Positions 30,606 to 42,114 of a stretch of 64,000 bases of DNA are shown here, one piece after another. The notes below the pieces were generated by a model. It was given only the letters and a program-made list of their open reading frames with translations, made no database searches and was not told the origin of the DNA. The position numbers were made by a program, and so were the translations under genes. This stretch comes from Crambe crambe (taxonomy: Eukaryota; Porifera; Demospongiae; Poecilosclerida; Crambeidae). The stretch lies in assembly GCA_963924555.1 (NCBI GenBank), contig OZ004584.1, positions 991,001 to 1,055,000 of the forward strand. Reading direction: 5' to 3'. Each line of letters opens with the position of its first letter. Position 1 is the first letter of the stretch.

Positions 30606-31099
30606 TTTGCCTTCTAATCATGTTTCTATGGTCATGAACAGTCTAATCGCCAACGTTCTGACTTCCGGTTTTTTAATTTTGCGCGTGACGTCATTACAGC
30701 TGGCTGAATTACGAAAATGGCTGCCAGGTACATGATCTTGTTGCTTGACACACTGTGCTCGCTAGGGTCTTTTCAAAGAAATCTAATTTATCAGCGCACC
30801 TTCTTGGAGTGTTAAGGTAACAAAATATCATATTTATGTAGCTCTTTGAATGAATTTGAAAAAAATAGCTTCCATAAAGAAGAGCGGCTATGCTGCGGGT
30901 TTTTAAGACTCATTTAAAAAAAAAAATTGTATGCATTTGTTCAGTTAAGGAACACAACTGGATTTATCATCACCAAGTAGTGCACTATATTGGGAATATT
31001 TGTACTAAGTATAAAAGTGTACAAAGTTGCGTACAGGAAATGGCCCATGATCTTGGAACCCTGTATACTGTTTAGTGTAGCTTCAGATTCACATGATTG

Positions 31100-31611
31100 T
31101 CATAATATACACGTATCACTGAAATCATCTTCACTTTCAGATTGTGAGTCAGCACCAAACACCGATTGCATGATATTGTCAATGTCATCATCATCTTGAT
31201 ACATGTACTCCATGTGATCATCAATATCGTCATCGGATTTGTCACTGGCTTCAATTAAGAAATCATCATCACTTTCTTCCGGGCGTTGATCCATCTCTAA
31301 GTGCTGGAGTTCGTTATCTTGGTCATTTGAAGCAGCATTTGCAGGAGTGTTAGAGCAGCCTATGCACTGGCATCCTGGCCTACATGTCGTTTCGTTCTTC
31401 TTGCACTTACAACGCCTTGAATTACATCCTGTCTTACATTTGCATCCATGGAAAACATATTCCAGTGTATGGTGAACTTTGGCCACGTTCTCAGGTGTGT
31501 CCCAAACTATCTCCAACATGTTTCCATTACCTCGCTGCCATCCATAATCAGTAAGTGCTATTATAATAACACAAAATATTAACCTTACTTAGATTAGTCA
31601 CTATACATACC
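31100..31611 (-). CDS. Academ-like element, C-terminal CXC-domain exon
   Basis: The frame upstream of an intron (donor at 31610, acceptor tag at 31560-31558) ends ...TDNDIELP. It continues in 31557-31100 as ALTDYGWQRGNG... to a stop. The Cys block CKCKTGCNSRRCKCKK and CRPGCQCIGCSN matches the tesmin/TSO1-like CXC fold that binds DNA, followed by a very acidic Asp/Glu tail. Such domains end the large transposon-derived proteins of this type in many marine invertebrates. It would be the C-terminus of the protein encoded at 31779-35432. Confidence 0.65.
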
Positions 31612-31778
31612 TGGAAGTTCAATGTCATTGTCAGTAGAGGAATGCCACAATCCTAATACCCATAGACTCCTGTACCAATGAAGCTTCAGAGCCTCAGTTG
31701 ATGGTAAATTATGGGCCTCACGATCTGCTCTAAGCCAAACTCCCTTCCTTATCTTTTCCAACCACTGAGCATGAGTGT

Positions 31779-34700
31779 CTAGGTCATTTGACCCACTTGG
31801 TATAGAATGGTATAAGGTGTTTTGTGTTCAAAAGCTGAGGAATGCTTCTTAAAATATGCACAGCCTACTAGTCTTAGAAAAGCATACAGCGAAGGATCAT
31901 CATGGTTCAGAGTGATCATTCCGAGAGACCCAGGAAGTTGTGATCCCTCGGAAATGAAACTGGCATATTGAAAGAATGTTGAAAGAAATGCACATTTCCC
32001 AATTCCAACAAAGAAAGAAACATAATCACACCCAGTACACACGTAGAGGGTTTGGATAACCTGGGGTCGATGGAGAAGTGGGATTGCACTCAGGTCAGGG
32101 TCCCTATCTATAGCAAACAATAGAGCATCCATATCAAGAAGGGCAGGGTTTTCAACCAAGCTTTTGCTAATTTGGATCACTATGTGTTTTCCAGGCATCG
32201 TTTTAGCAATTGGCAAGCTGACATGGTACACATCTGTGTCAGGACTATAAATGAGTACTTTGGAACCAGTACAGTGCACACACCGTAACCAAAGTTGCAT
32301 ATCAGCTTCATCCATTGTTGTGTTTAATGATGGTCTTTCCATAGTCCCTTCCAACTGATTACAACTATATGTTGTACCTTTAATGTTTGTGAAAAACTCT
32401 TGTTCAGGCTCTTTCATGTAACTGGGTACAATCTCCAATAATTCTCTTCCAAGGTAGGAAGTTAGATCTGCCTTGCATGTTCTGCATGCTAAAATTGTTC
32501 TCCACCTTTTGGGGATTGTAGTATCCGAGTGAAAAACCACACACTTGTGATCTGCCAATTCAGCAGTAACTGCTGCATCTCGACGACCCTGTTCAATTTC
32601 TTTAGGTGTCTCAGGCAAACTACCTTGGTTATCAAAAACTACGTGTACTTCCCTTGAACCATGGTTGAAGTGTGATTTTATATACCTCACACATAACATT
32701 TTGGCATATTCTTTCATTTTTTGAATTGTAGGGAAAGGAGTCATCTGTATCATGAACATTCCTTCAAGAATGACGGAAGTTGGAGTCCATTGAAGAGAAG
32801 TAAGCAATATGTCTTTGTACCTGTTTGTCAGATATTTCGTGGTTAAATGTTTAGCAGATTTGTAAGGGAGCCCATCTTTACCTACAAGAGCCCGGGGAAC
32901 ACTTGAGATAGATTGAAATGGGTTTTGACCGGGGGTTGGTGTTGCCCATGCTAGATGGCGCTTTAAAAAGCGTTGTGTGATTTTTCTTTCTTTTTCTACA
33001 CTTTTAATTCTGTTTCTTTGAGTCTGTGTGATACTAAATGTCAACAATCGCTTTTTCCGGACCGGTGCTGTTGTGCTTGCTTCTTTCAATATTCTGTACT
33101 TCACATGTGCTTCAAATGCCTCTTGACCAATTTTTCTAAAATGGAGAAGGTCATTTGACTGGTCTGGGGTAGCTTGTTTGTGGTCTATGAGAGTGCAGAG
33201 AGTGTGTTCCTGATCACTATCAACCATCCCATGTGAGCTCAGAGCATGTACCATAGCTTTGGTATTCTCTTCGACAATCTTGTCTCTGGTGGTAGGGGTG
33301 TAGCAGGTTGTCCTGTTTTGTTTTGGAAGAATTTGGGATTTCAAATTATTAATGCATGCAGATCGAAAAGGAAGGTAGTTTGATAAGTGGGTCATCTTTT
33401 CCCTGTTTGGTCGAACAACTGCCAGCTTACCATCCTTATTAATTTTCATCTCATGGCACTCATCTAAGGCTACTCCGCACCAATCAGAAGGTGACAGGCG
33501 AACGGCAAATGCCCCCCTTTTCAATTGTAATTTTAAGCAGTCTGGAAGTCTGCATAAATCAAACAAGTGCCGAGGGAGTAGCCTTTGATATGTGCCATGA
33601 TCAAATGCAGTGTAGAGTGGAACCATATGCTTTAGGCTAGCTACACGCATCTCCCAGTTTCTGTATCTGATAGATATATACAGAGATAGATAGGGTAAGC
33701 AATCTTCAAATAAAAAGCCATGCCAAAATTTGTATGTATCATGTTTTTTTACAAGTGTTTCAAGGTGCTTCAAAAATTTGCTATAAAGTGTAGGTAGTTT
33801 ATTGGCAACGAAAGAACTTGCCATTAATCGGAACTCTTCCAGATCCACTTCATTTTTTATTTGTTTGAACTTGTCTAGTAGGTTGCAAAGACTGGCTTGA
33901 AATTCATCAATACTCTCGCCATAGGACTGTAAGAAGTACTCATACACTGATTCAAAACACTCTAAAAGAAATAGGTGTGTTCTTCTAAAATTAGATGACG
34001 TTTTTAGAGACTTAAGAGTCTCTGACCTGAAACCGGCTTTTTTAGCCAAGTTAACCAACCCTGCATCATAGTATGGTTTCATTAACACTTTCTGATAGTT
34101 GTATAGTGTATGCCAGTCTCCAGGGATAGGAATGAGCCAATTAACATTATCCCCATATTCAATGCGAATTGCCTGAAGTACATCATATATTTTGGCATCA
34201 CCAACAACTAATACCCACTTTTGATCAAGTTCAGTAATGAATGTTTTGTGTATTTGTCCTATGATGTGTAGCAAAGTGGCTTTGGAATCAGCCTTTTCAC
34301 TAAGAACATCAACATACACTACATTTGAACATTCTGCTTCAGTGGATTGCTTTTGCAGGCAGTGGATAAATGATGGTATTGCTGGGAGAGGGGTTGTACT
34401 GTCATCCCCAAGCTTATTGAAGTGTTTCAATAGCATAGCAAATTGAATATCTCGTTTTAGTTTGTCCAAAGTAGCACTCTCAGTTCCAGTAATTAAGAAA
34501 TCATTGATGTTGGGAGTTGTGTCACTCTGCTGGTACAATAGATTATCTATACCAATTCCATTTTCTAGATCAGATTCCATAACATGGGTATGAGGTGAAC
34601 TTTGCTCAGTTAAAGTACGCTTTCTCCTTTTGTGCCTGTGTACCACTACTGGTGAACTTTCAGTTTGCTGACTAGCAGAATTGCTTACCCTTTCTTCAGC

Positions 34701-35432
34701 ACTAAGCATGCCTGTTATTGGCAGGGGCTGTGTACATTGGGTGGATGTACCATGCCAACTCCTTGTATCATCCATGCAAGAAACTATACCATGAGGTAAC
34801 TGAATGTCAATGTTATCAATAGATATAACTGATAGCATGCCTGGAACAAGGTGGATTTTTATGCCATCTCTGAGTCTCTTTTGGACCACCAAGGTTGACA
34901 GTCGATTGCATGTATCTAAACTTGCCACGGCTCCAATCCTGTTCATTATCTTGACTAATTCCAAACTTCCCTTGTGACATAAGATTGTCTCGGTTAATAA
35001 TACATGCATAGGTGCACTACATATGCTGTTAGTGTTAAAGAGTAGAACACATAATGCATAAAATTGTCGGATGGTTCGTATGTCCATGCCTTCTTCAGTG
35101 GTAATGTGCTTCTTTCTTCGTTCATTGACTGTGCAGGTTAACTGCTTGAGAAACTGAATAAGTATGGGGTCGGTATTTTTTAATATATTTGAAATACTCA
35201 TTTTGGTATAATTTTCTGGCTCCCTGAATTCTTGTACAAGTTTTCTAGATTGTTCATGTAATTTGGTATTTAAATACAGTGCTACTGTTTCAATGTCCTG
35301 TTTTGTTGGTACGTTGTGTTCAACAGTATTAACTATTGTAGTACTGTCAGGCTCATGTTTATTTGCTGTCTTCTGTTGTCCAAGAGCATGAGATAAAGCA
35401 CTTGAGAGGTCACAATTTTTATGATAAATCAT
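31779..35432 (-). CDS. Academ-like transposase with PIN/XPG-like nuclease
   Basis: A 1217-codon frame from ATG 35432. Near residue 203 it has SIDNIDIQL and near 436 PGDWHTLYNYQKVL, which correspond to conserved acidic blocks of this transposase family. From about 1040 to 1140 come MDEADMQLWLRC, YSPDTDVYHV and CTGCDYVSFFVGIGK, the acidic residues expected of a PIN/XPG-like (FEN1-like) nuclease. The natural continuation (HSIPSGSNDLDTHAQWLEK... to 31611) lies in another frame, so the frame closes early at 31779; this suggests one small frame slip near 31800, or less likely a sequencing error. The frame may be joined by an intron to the exon at 35566-36396. Confidence 0.7.
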   Translation of the reverse strand: MIYHKNCDLSSALSHALGQQKTANKHEPDSTTIVNTVEHNVPTKQDIETVALYLNTKLHEQSRKLVQEFREPENYTKMSISNILKNTDPILIQFLKQLTCTVNERRKKHITTEEGMDIRTIRQFYALCVLLFNTNSICSAPMHVLLTETILCHKGSLELVKIMNRIGAVASLDTCNRLSTLVVQKRLRDGIKIHLVPGMLSVISIDNIDIQLPHGIVSCMDDTRSWHGTSTQCTQPLPITGMLSAEERVSNSASQQTESSPVVVHRHKRRKRTLTEQSSPHTHVMESDLENGIGIDNLLYQQSDTTPNINDFLITGTESATLDKLKRDIQFAMLLKHFNKLGDDSTTPLPAIPSFIHCLQKQSTEAECSNVVYVDVLSEKADSKATLLHIIGQIHKTFITELDQKWVLVVGDAKIYDVLQAIRIEYGDNVNWLIPIPGDWHTLYNYQKVLMKPYYDAGLVNLAKKAGFRSETLKSLKTSSNFRRTHLFLLECFESVYEYFLQSYGESIDEFQASLCNLLDKFKQIKNEVDLEEFRLMASSFVANKLPTLYSKFLKHLETLVKKHDTYKFWHGFLFEDCLPYLSLYISIRYRNWEMRVASLKHMVPLYTAFDHGTYQRLLPRHLFDLCRLPDCLKLQLKRGAFAVRLSPSDWCGVALDECHEMKINKDGKLAVVRPNREKMTHLSNYLPFRSACINNLKSQILPKQNRTTCYTPTTRDKIVEENTKAMVHALSSHGMVDSDQEHTLCTLIDHKQATPDQSNDLLHFRKIGQEAFEAHVKYRILKEASTTAPVRKKRLLTFSITQTQRNRIKSVEKERKITQRFLKRHLAWATPTPGQNPFQSISSVPRALVGKDGLPYKSAKHLTTKYLTNRYKDILLTSLQWTPTSVILEGMFMIQMTPFPTIQKMKEYAKMLCVRYIKSHFNHGSREVHVVFDNQGSLPETPKEIEQGRRDAAVTAELADHKCVVFHSDTTIPKRWRTILACRTCKADLTSYLGRELLEIVPSYMKEPEQEFFTNIKGTTYSCNQLEGTMERPSLNTTMDEADMQLWLRCVHCTGSKVLIYSPDTDVYHVSLPIAKTMPGKHIVIQISKSLVENPALLDMDALLFAIDRDPDLSAIPLLHRPQVIQTLYVCTGCDYVSFFVGIGKCAFLSTFFQYASFISEGSQLPGSLGMITLNHDDPSLYAFLRLVGCAYFKKHSSAFEHKTPYTILYQVGQMT

Positions 35433-35565
35433 TGTGTTCCAATTCTTTTGTGTTTACACTCCATCACTATATCTTCCCCCAGGTAATGATGAAGTCTAGA
35501 TATGAACCAGAGTGTGGATGGAATATCACTAGTGGTTAAGTTCAGGTAAGGATAGAGGGATGTTT

Positions 35566-36396
35566 TCAAAGCAGCTGATTCAAAGAAACTCCTGTAAATT
35601 GTGTTGGTAAAAGCATGGCTTCATTTCTGGTAAGTTTTTTGGCAATGTTTTGTGCAGTGTAGCAAAAGATTAAATCATAGTATTCTTCTCTGCTTATATT
35701 AGCCTTTGAATTAATGGTATCTATTTGAGAGGAAATGGTGGCCATTACTGTTTCAAGGTTAATTCCTGCTGTACTATGAATTTCCTGTATAATGGACTTA
35801 GTGTGGTGAAAGTGGGTTATGATGCTATTGAAGAACTGGTAGCATCGATTACATATTATACTAGATTCCACTAGGGTGCACGATTCACTGCTCATATTTT
35901 TAAGATAAGAATTAATGATGTCAGGTGAAGGGCAGTGTCGGAAGTATTCCTCTCCCCGTCTAGGCTTACTATTACATGAATGGCATGGATGAGGAGCATG
36001 CAGAGCAGTGTACACTGTCATGTAGTGTTTTTGGCATAGTGGAACACTATCATCTCCTCCCTTTGAGATTTTAGTACCTAAAATTTTCTCCATGTCAGCG
36101 AGGGTTGCCATATTGGTGTGCCTATGGACCTCTAATATACAGTTTGTCACTCCGCAATATGCATTAACATGAGTCTTAGGTTTCCATCTCGGATGATAAT
36201 TTTCATTCCCGACATTTCTAGATGCTTGCTTGTAGCACGCATGGCAGATGCAAGCAGTGGTGCTCAAAGTTTGATCCTCAATTTCACTGATAAAATTATA
36301 TACTTTTTGGTCCATCGTTAGTGGGTGGGTATACCTATTGCTCTCTCTTTGACATAGAGAGCAAGCACTGCATTTGCCCTTGTGTGTATTGGCCAT
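35566..36396 (-). CDS. Academ-like element, N-terminal zinc-finger protein or exon
   Basis: 276 codons from ATG 36396. Cys/His pairs occur throughout: CSACSLC near the start, CICHACYK, CHSC and ICNRCYQFF. This is the pattern of zinc-binding N-terminal regions in Academ-like proteins, used for DNA or protein binding. It is either a separate protein or the first exon of the same gene; 130 bp separate its stop from the next ATG. The splice joint was not resolved. Confidence 0.6.
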   Translation of the reverse strand: MANTHKGKCSACSLCQRESNRYTHPLTMDQKVYNFISEIEDQTLSTTACICHACYKQASRNVGNENYHPRWKPKTHVNAYCGVTNCILEVHRHTNMATLADMEKILGTKISKGGDDSVPLCQKHYMTVYTALHAPHPCHSCNSKPRRGEEYFRHCPSPDIINSYLKNMSSESCTLVESSIICNRCYQFFNSIITHFHHTKSIIQEIHSTAGINLETVMATISSQIDTINSKANISREEYYDLIFCYTAQNIAKKLTRNEAMLLPTQFTGVSLNQLL

Positions 36397-37017
36397 TATT
36401 TATCAAATTACTATTTTTTCTTATCTTTGAGTTATAGGTGTTGAGGAGAGGTGGAAGGATGAACGAACACCTATTTTTGTTCTCCTATTGAATAAAAGAT
36501 AGATCCTTGTTATGGCAGTGGATTTATTTTGTTGTACTCACTTGCAGCGAACTTGTGTAGCTAGCACCTTCACTGCCTATGGTAATTTAATGTTCAACTT
36601 TGTACCATCAATTATGCACTGTATAATAACACAACAGTTATTTTTTAAATGTGTATTAATGCTGTAGCTATTGCTCTATCTTCATTACCTGTCTTGTGCC
36701 GTAATTGTTTGCTTACAGTAAATGGCCCACAGATGAAGTTGGTGACTTCAAAAGTGGTAGTAGTTGTTGAATGAGCTCTAGCTAACTGGTACTTCAATTA
36801 TTTCCTACTAAATTTCATGGATGGTTGCAGGGAGGGTTGACCACTTAACATTCCAGGTAACAAGCTACAGCTGCAAACCAACAACGAGTGACAGCTGCAT
36901 AAAGCTGCCCGCGCCATTGCTAATTTTTGCTAATTTTAATCTCGCGGTGATGTCATAAAAAAATAAATTTGTATTACAGATATAGCACTTCCGGTACGTT
37001 GGCGATTAGACTGTGAA

Positions 37018-37027
37018 GCGCATGCGT
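37018..37027. promoter_or_regulatory. NRF1-like box, probably the displaced promoter box of Reeler c
   Basis: GCGCATGCGT begins immediately after the TGAA duplication at the right end of the Academ-like element. Removing the element places it 34-44 bp upstream of the Reeler c ATG, the same spacing as the boxes of Reeler b and d. Confidence 0.5.
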
Positions 37028-37160
37028 TAATGACGTTGTCATGCCCCGCCCCCCAAGGCCATAAAATTTGGGGCCCCCGCGCCCGGCCGGCCGGCCCAGA
37101 CTTATGGTGCTGCCGACCCTTTACCTTCCCACCAAATGGCATTTTTAATAGCTAAACTGG

Positions 37161-39235
37161 TTATGCAGTCATATCAAAACTATGGAGTAATAAGTTATAA
37201 GTGATCAACAGCATGGTGATAATAAAGCATTTTTCTCCATCAACATATGCAGATGCTGAGTTGCGCATGCCTTCAATCCTTTGGTTGAGTATAGTGACAG
37301 AATTTGTAACATGGCTTGATGGCCTTGAGGTTGATGCTCTTGTACTTGTAGTAGGCCGGGTTGCTGTCATTGTAGAAGGCTGGGTTGCTATCCTTGTAGA
37401 AGGCCGGGGTGTTGTTCTGGGTGTTGAACCTTCATGATCAGGTGAGCCATAGCCACTATATGAAGTAGGCCCCACTTCACCGCCCGATGCCTCAGCTTCA
37501 GTTGTAGGTGAAGTAGCTAAAGTTGGAAACAATGATAATACTCTAGAGCAATAATTCATTGTAGCTATAGTCTTCAGGCTGACAGTCCTAGAAGTTGTTT
37601 TTGTTGTTTTTGTTTCTATAGCGAGTTAATCTCTAGCTAGCTATAGCTAATTGGAACATTCAAGGAATGAGTTGTTTTGTTATTTTTCTGTACCTTCTAG
37701 TATTGTTTTAGTTCGCATGTTTGGCCAGTAGACAGTTTGAGATCTCACCATAACAAACCTGCATGCATGGGGGGAGGGAAAATCACCTCATAACTATAGC
37801 TAGCTATGATGGCTATAATTATTGTGGCAGATATTAATCATAATTATTCAAAGCAAAGGACTGAACAACTGAAATTTAACAACTACCCATTAAGGTACTG
37901 AACGGCTTCCACTTTCATATAATTTAGTAGTTATACTTACCCAAAATGAAGTGGTCCAAAACCTGGAGGAGGAGGTGTCCACCGCAATGAAATGTTCATT
38001 TTATCTACTCTTGAGCTATGATGGATCGCCACCTGCATGATGAAAGTTTTTTTTTACACATTAGAAGGCCTTCCTATAGTGGACTATCAAGCGTGCTACG
38101 TATGTAGCACCTATAGCTACATTCCATGTGGTAGACTATCTAGAGTCTATTTAATAGCATTCACCTTGCCCCTTGATCATTTACTATAACTTTCTCGATT
38201 CATTAACCAAAATTCTAGTTTAATATATCAACAGAGAGCTGATTATCCACACTCTCTGCTGGTGTTTGAAATTTGGTTATAAATTGAGAAAGTTATAGCA
38301 GTTATAGTGAATGATCAAGGGTGAATGCAAATAGACTTTAGCTATAAACACCTTTATTATGTATAATGCATACTATATATCTTTCTATTATACTCTCCAC
38401 ACATTGAGAGATTTCCACATTAGCTAGCTATTTCAAAACATTACTTCTCCACGGGGTTGGCATGAGCTAAGAGAAGATCGTGGATCTGTTAAAAGAAAAG
38501 TGCCACCTTGAGTTGAATCATCGACAGCTGAACGGCCCACGAGTAAGAATCCTCTAAATGGTGGAGGATTCTCAGTAGCATTTGATGCAATACTCACTGC
38601 AATATAAAAAGGAAGCATTGTACCACAGGAAGTGACATGCTGCTGTATCATTGTAGTAGCTATACACTATAGCTAAGCTCGGATGCATGCCCATTGGAGT
38701 ATAGCTACCCTTCATATAAAGATGAACTTCCCACAATGCAACAACTATAGCTAGCTATACTTTTTGTGCAAGAGCATTCTTCAATGTTTAAAACCTTATA
38801 GCTAGCTGTCAGCTAGCTATTTAAATTTAGCCATACACACACTAGCTATAGTGTCCAATCATGTAGAATGCGTGATAGTTCTCTGTAAAATAGCTATCAG
38901 GTTCTGATATAGCTATAGTCTAGCTAGTTTTAGCATTAGTTATAGCTTATAGCTATTCTAGATTGCTACACAAATTTCATTTGCTCTAGCTAGCATACAC
39001 AGTACTTACATGTATAAGTTCTGTTTTGTCTGTATGAAAATGCTCCATTTTCATCAAGAAAATCTGAAAAGTCTACATCATAAGGAACCGTGTCGTTTTG
39101 TGGTCCAGCACGGTGCGAGTATGGATCAGGTAAGAGGCTATTGCAGGTTGACGGAGGAGGTCCAAATGGATAACACTCTACGACATTCGTAGCAGTTACG
39201 CAGAGGAAAACGAAAATAAATGAACAGTCCATCAT
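37161..39235 (-). CDS. Reeler-domain protein d, stalk and GPI-type tail
   Basis: Five exons: 39235-39010, 38596-38445, 38032-37941, 37758-37694 and 37516-37161. Phases are 1, 0, 2, 1 and the product is about 296 aa. The signal peptide starts MMDCSFIFVFLCVTATNVVE and is followed by YPFGPPPSTC...PYDVDFSDF. Exons 2-4 carry FRGFLLVGRSAVDD, LRWTPPPPGFGPLHFG and FVMVRSQTVYWP. Exon 5 begins ATSPTTEAEASGG, has a Thr/Pro stalk less repetitive than in b, and ends in NSASAYVDGEKCFIITMLLI plus a hydrophilic extension, so GPI anchoring is less clear than in a-c. The long open frame upstream of 39235 has no conserved sequence and is taken as 5' UTR/promoter. It shares a 130-bp promoter with a tiny plus-strand gene. 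Confidence 0.82.
38158..38328. repeat. Foldback repeat, CTTGATCATT...AATGATCAAG family, copy 1
   Basis: The ends TTGATCATTTACTATAACTT and the reverse complement of AAGTTATAGCAGTTATAGTG plus AATGATCAAG pair imperfectly, with inner AACCAAA/TTTGGTT also paired. A related copy lies in an intron at about 54487-54672. It sits in intron 2 of Reeler d. Confidence 0.6.
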
Positions 39236-39281
39236 TCGAAAGTTTGCCGTCGTCGCGTCGCGTCCAGGCAACAACGCTGTG

Positions 39282-39341
39282 TATGCGCATGCGCATATTG
39301 GCAAGGTAGTGTATAGACTACGTAACCGGGATTGGAAACCC
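39282..39341. promoter_or_regulatory. Divergent promoter with NRF1 palindrome and CTACGTAACCGGGATTGGAAAC motif
   Basis: TATGCGCATGCGCATA (39282-39297) is a perfect NRF1-type palindrome 47-62 bp upstream of the Reeler d ATG. Next to it, starting near 39319, lies CTACGTAACCGGGATTGG followed by AAAC. This motif recurs inverted at 40082-40104 and in a variant form near 27200. Confidence 0.5.
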
Positions 39342-39365
39342 CCCATGCCATAGCAACAATACAAC

Positions 39366-39894
39366 ATGCGTGGTACAATCCATATTGCGGTGCGTGGAAG
39401 AGCTGAAAAAGCCAAACGTGGAGGAATCGACCTCTCGAAGTTTAGAAGTAAGTCCATAGCATAGCTAGTAACTTTACCACCTTACTCGTGCAAAGAGCAA
39501 ATTTTTTGCTGCTAGGACACCCATACCAACCTGTTTTAGCCTGTTTGGCTTTGTGTACCTGTATCCTCTTACATGAAAGAGTAAATATTCAACTTACAGT
39601 TTCAGAGTTTAGTGTACACTCTACTTCATGCCCTCATACCTAAAATGTAGTGAACTTTGCATGTATTCAAGAGTTTCAGCCAATAGTTCACATTTGCTGG
39701 GTGTGTCTTTGCATACCTTTTTTGAAAAAGTGAAGTTGTTTCTAGTGACCCCAATTTATATTCATAACAAGTAGTTATTCCTTCATGCCCTCCACCTATG
39801 CTTTCCAAATGTATGCATTCCCTTGCCGAGAAAAAGCTCAATGATTAGAGTATATTAATTTTTAATATTATATTCCTCAGGGATGATCGACTGA
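39366..39894 (+). CDS. Tiny hypothetical protein, two exons, divergent from Reeler d
   Basis: Exon 1 39366-39447 (MRGTIHIAVRGRAEKAKRGG, then IDLSKFR) joins in phase 1 to exon 2 39881-39894 (MID, stop), a 31-aa basic peptide. The donor is A|gtaagt, a strong site, and the acceptor is attcctcag|GG. An AATAAA at 39968-39973 follows. No family was recognised. It may be a real micropeptide, or the first exon of a gene whose later exons I have missed. Support comes from the strong donor, the poly(A) signal and the shared promoter with Reeler d. Confidence 0.3.
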
Positions 39895-40081
39895 GAGGGA
39901 GGCTTCAATATCTTCACTCATAGTTCGGGCAGAGAACAAGAAGGTGCAGAGGTGAAGAAGAACCTGAAATAAATCACCAGGATCAATGGCTGCACACTTA
40001 ACACCCAAATTTGATAATTATTGTCTTTTTTCTTATTATATTAATTAATGCAGGCATGCGCAATAAGGAGTGGCCGGGCAG

Positions 40082-40104
40082 CGTTTCCAATCCCGGTTAC
40101 GTAG
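40082..40104. repeat. Inverted copy of the CTACGTAACCGGGATTGG promoter motif
   Basis: An exact reverse complement of the 22-bp segment near 39319-39341, again preceded by a GCATGCGCA word (40054). It lies between the tiny gene and Reeler e, with no start codon of a recognised gene nearby. Confidence 0.6.
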
Positions 40105-40720
40105 ATTAATAAAGATAGCCCGGTTAATAAAGATAGCCACCCAGTTTTCAGTGAATCAATGAAACCACGCATATATATGGCCCATTTCATTAATGTATAT
40201 ACGTAGCTAGCTAGCTATTCTATAGGCCTATTTTCAGCGGCTTCAATATATAGCGCATTAGTCTGGCGTTGTCGACCCTTTACCTTCTAGACTAACTGTG
40301 CACATTATTATGACAAGAATGTACATAACTTGAATGAGGACTCCACAATACTGTACAATGCATAGGCCACAGCTATAGGTGTACTGTAGCTATGCATCTA
40401 GATATAATATTATGTAGCCAGCTCATGCAACAACCTGGATACCGAAGAATTTCAGAAATTTGTTCTAGTACTTGGCACTCCAACATCTTTCCTAGAGAAG
40501 CTATACAAGGAGTCACACACTATCTGTAACTATATCACTTCGTGCCAAGTGATCCGATAGCAAGACCCATTTCTCAGATGCCTCTGTTTCCATTCTCATC
40601 ATAATAAATACATAAAAGGTTGCATGGCTATGCATTCTACTCACTTTTTCCTAGTAGCTGGTATCTAGCTAGCTATAGCTATATATATCGTTTTTCATAG
40701 TGTATGCAGATTATCAATCG
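40105..40720. other. Upstream region of Reeler e; duplicated block starts at about 40395
   Basis: No exon was recognised. From about 40395 on, the sequence is nearly identical to the region from about 45100, including both promoter and exons. The direct promoter of e should lie in the 40600-40720 part (TATATATA at 40680). Confidence 0.6.

Positions 40721-42114
<1,394 letters not shown>

Larger units (their letters stand above)
30639..37013 (-). mobile_element. Academ-like (AcademX-type) DNA transposon, 6.4 kb
   Basis: Exact 18-bp terminal inverted repeats, CAGTCTAATCGCCAACGT at 30639-30656 and its reverse complement at 36996-37013, are flanked by a 4-bp duplication TGAA (30635-30638 and 37014-37017). 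Inside, three minus-strand coding blocks encode a zinc-finger-rich N-terminal region, a long transposase plus PIN/XPG-like nuclease region and a tesmin-like CXC C-terminus. Academ elements are known for 3-4-bp duplications, and their X variants for an XPG-like nuclease, so that is my best assignment. Exact inverted repeats and target duplication point to a recent insertion, although a reading-frame slip near 31800 suggests this copy may not be fully autonomous. Confidence 0.75.

Noticed and set aside
30716-30815. Short plus-strand frame MAARYMILLLDTLCSLG...
   Set aside because: Lies inside the left end of the Academ-like element, 77 bp from its inverted repeat; 32 codons with no homology.
39236-39457. 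Long open frame upstream of Reeler d (MDLLLNFERSIPP...)
   Set aside because: Covers the divergent promoter and NRF1 box; no sequence shared with other Reelers; the signal peptide starts at 39235.
40700-40720. Upstream extension of the Reeler e (and f, 45400-45420) first exon
   Set aside because: Begins with GTG; the first ATG is 40721 (45421 in f), closely followed by MDTQYS with a better signal peptide.
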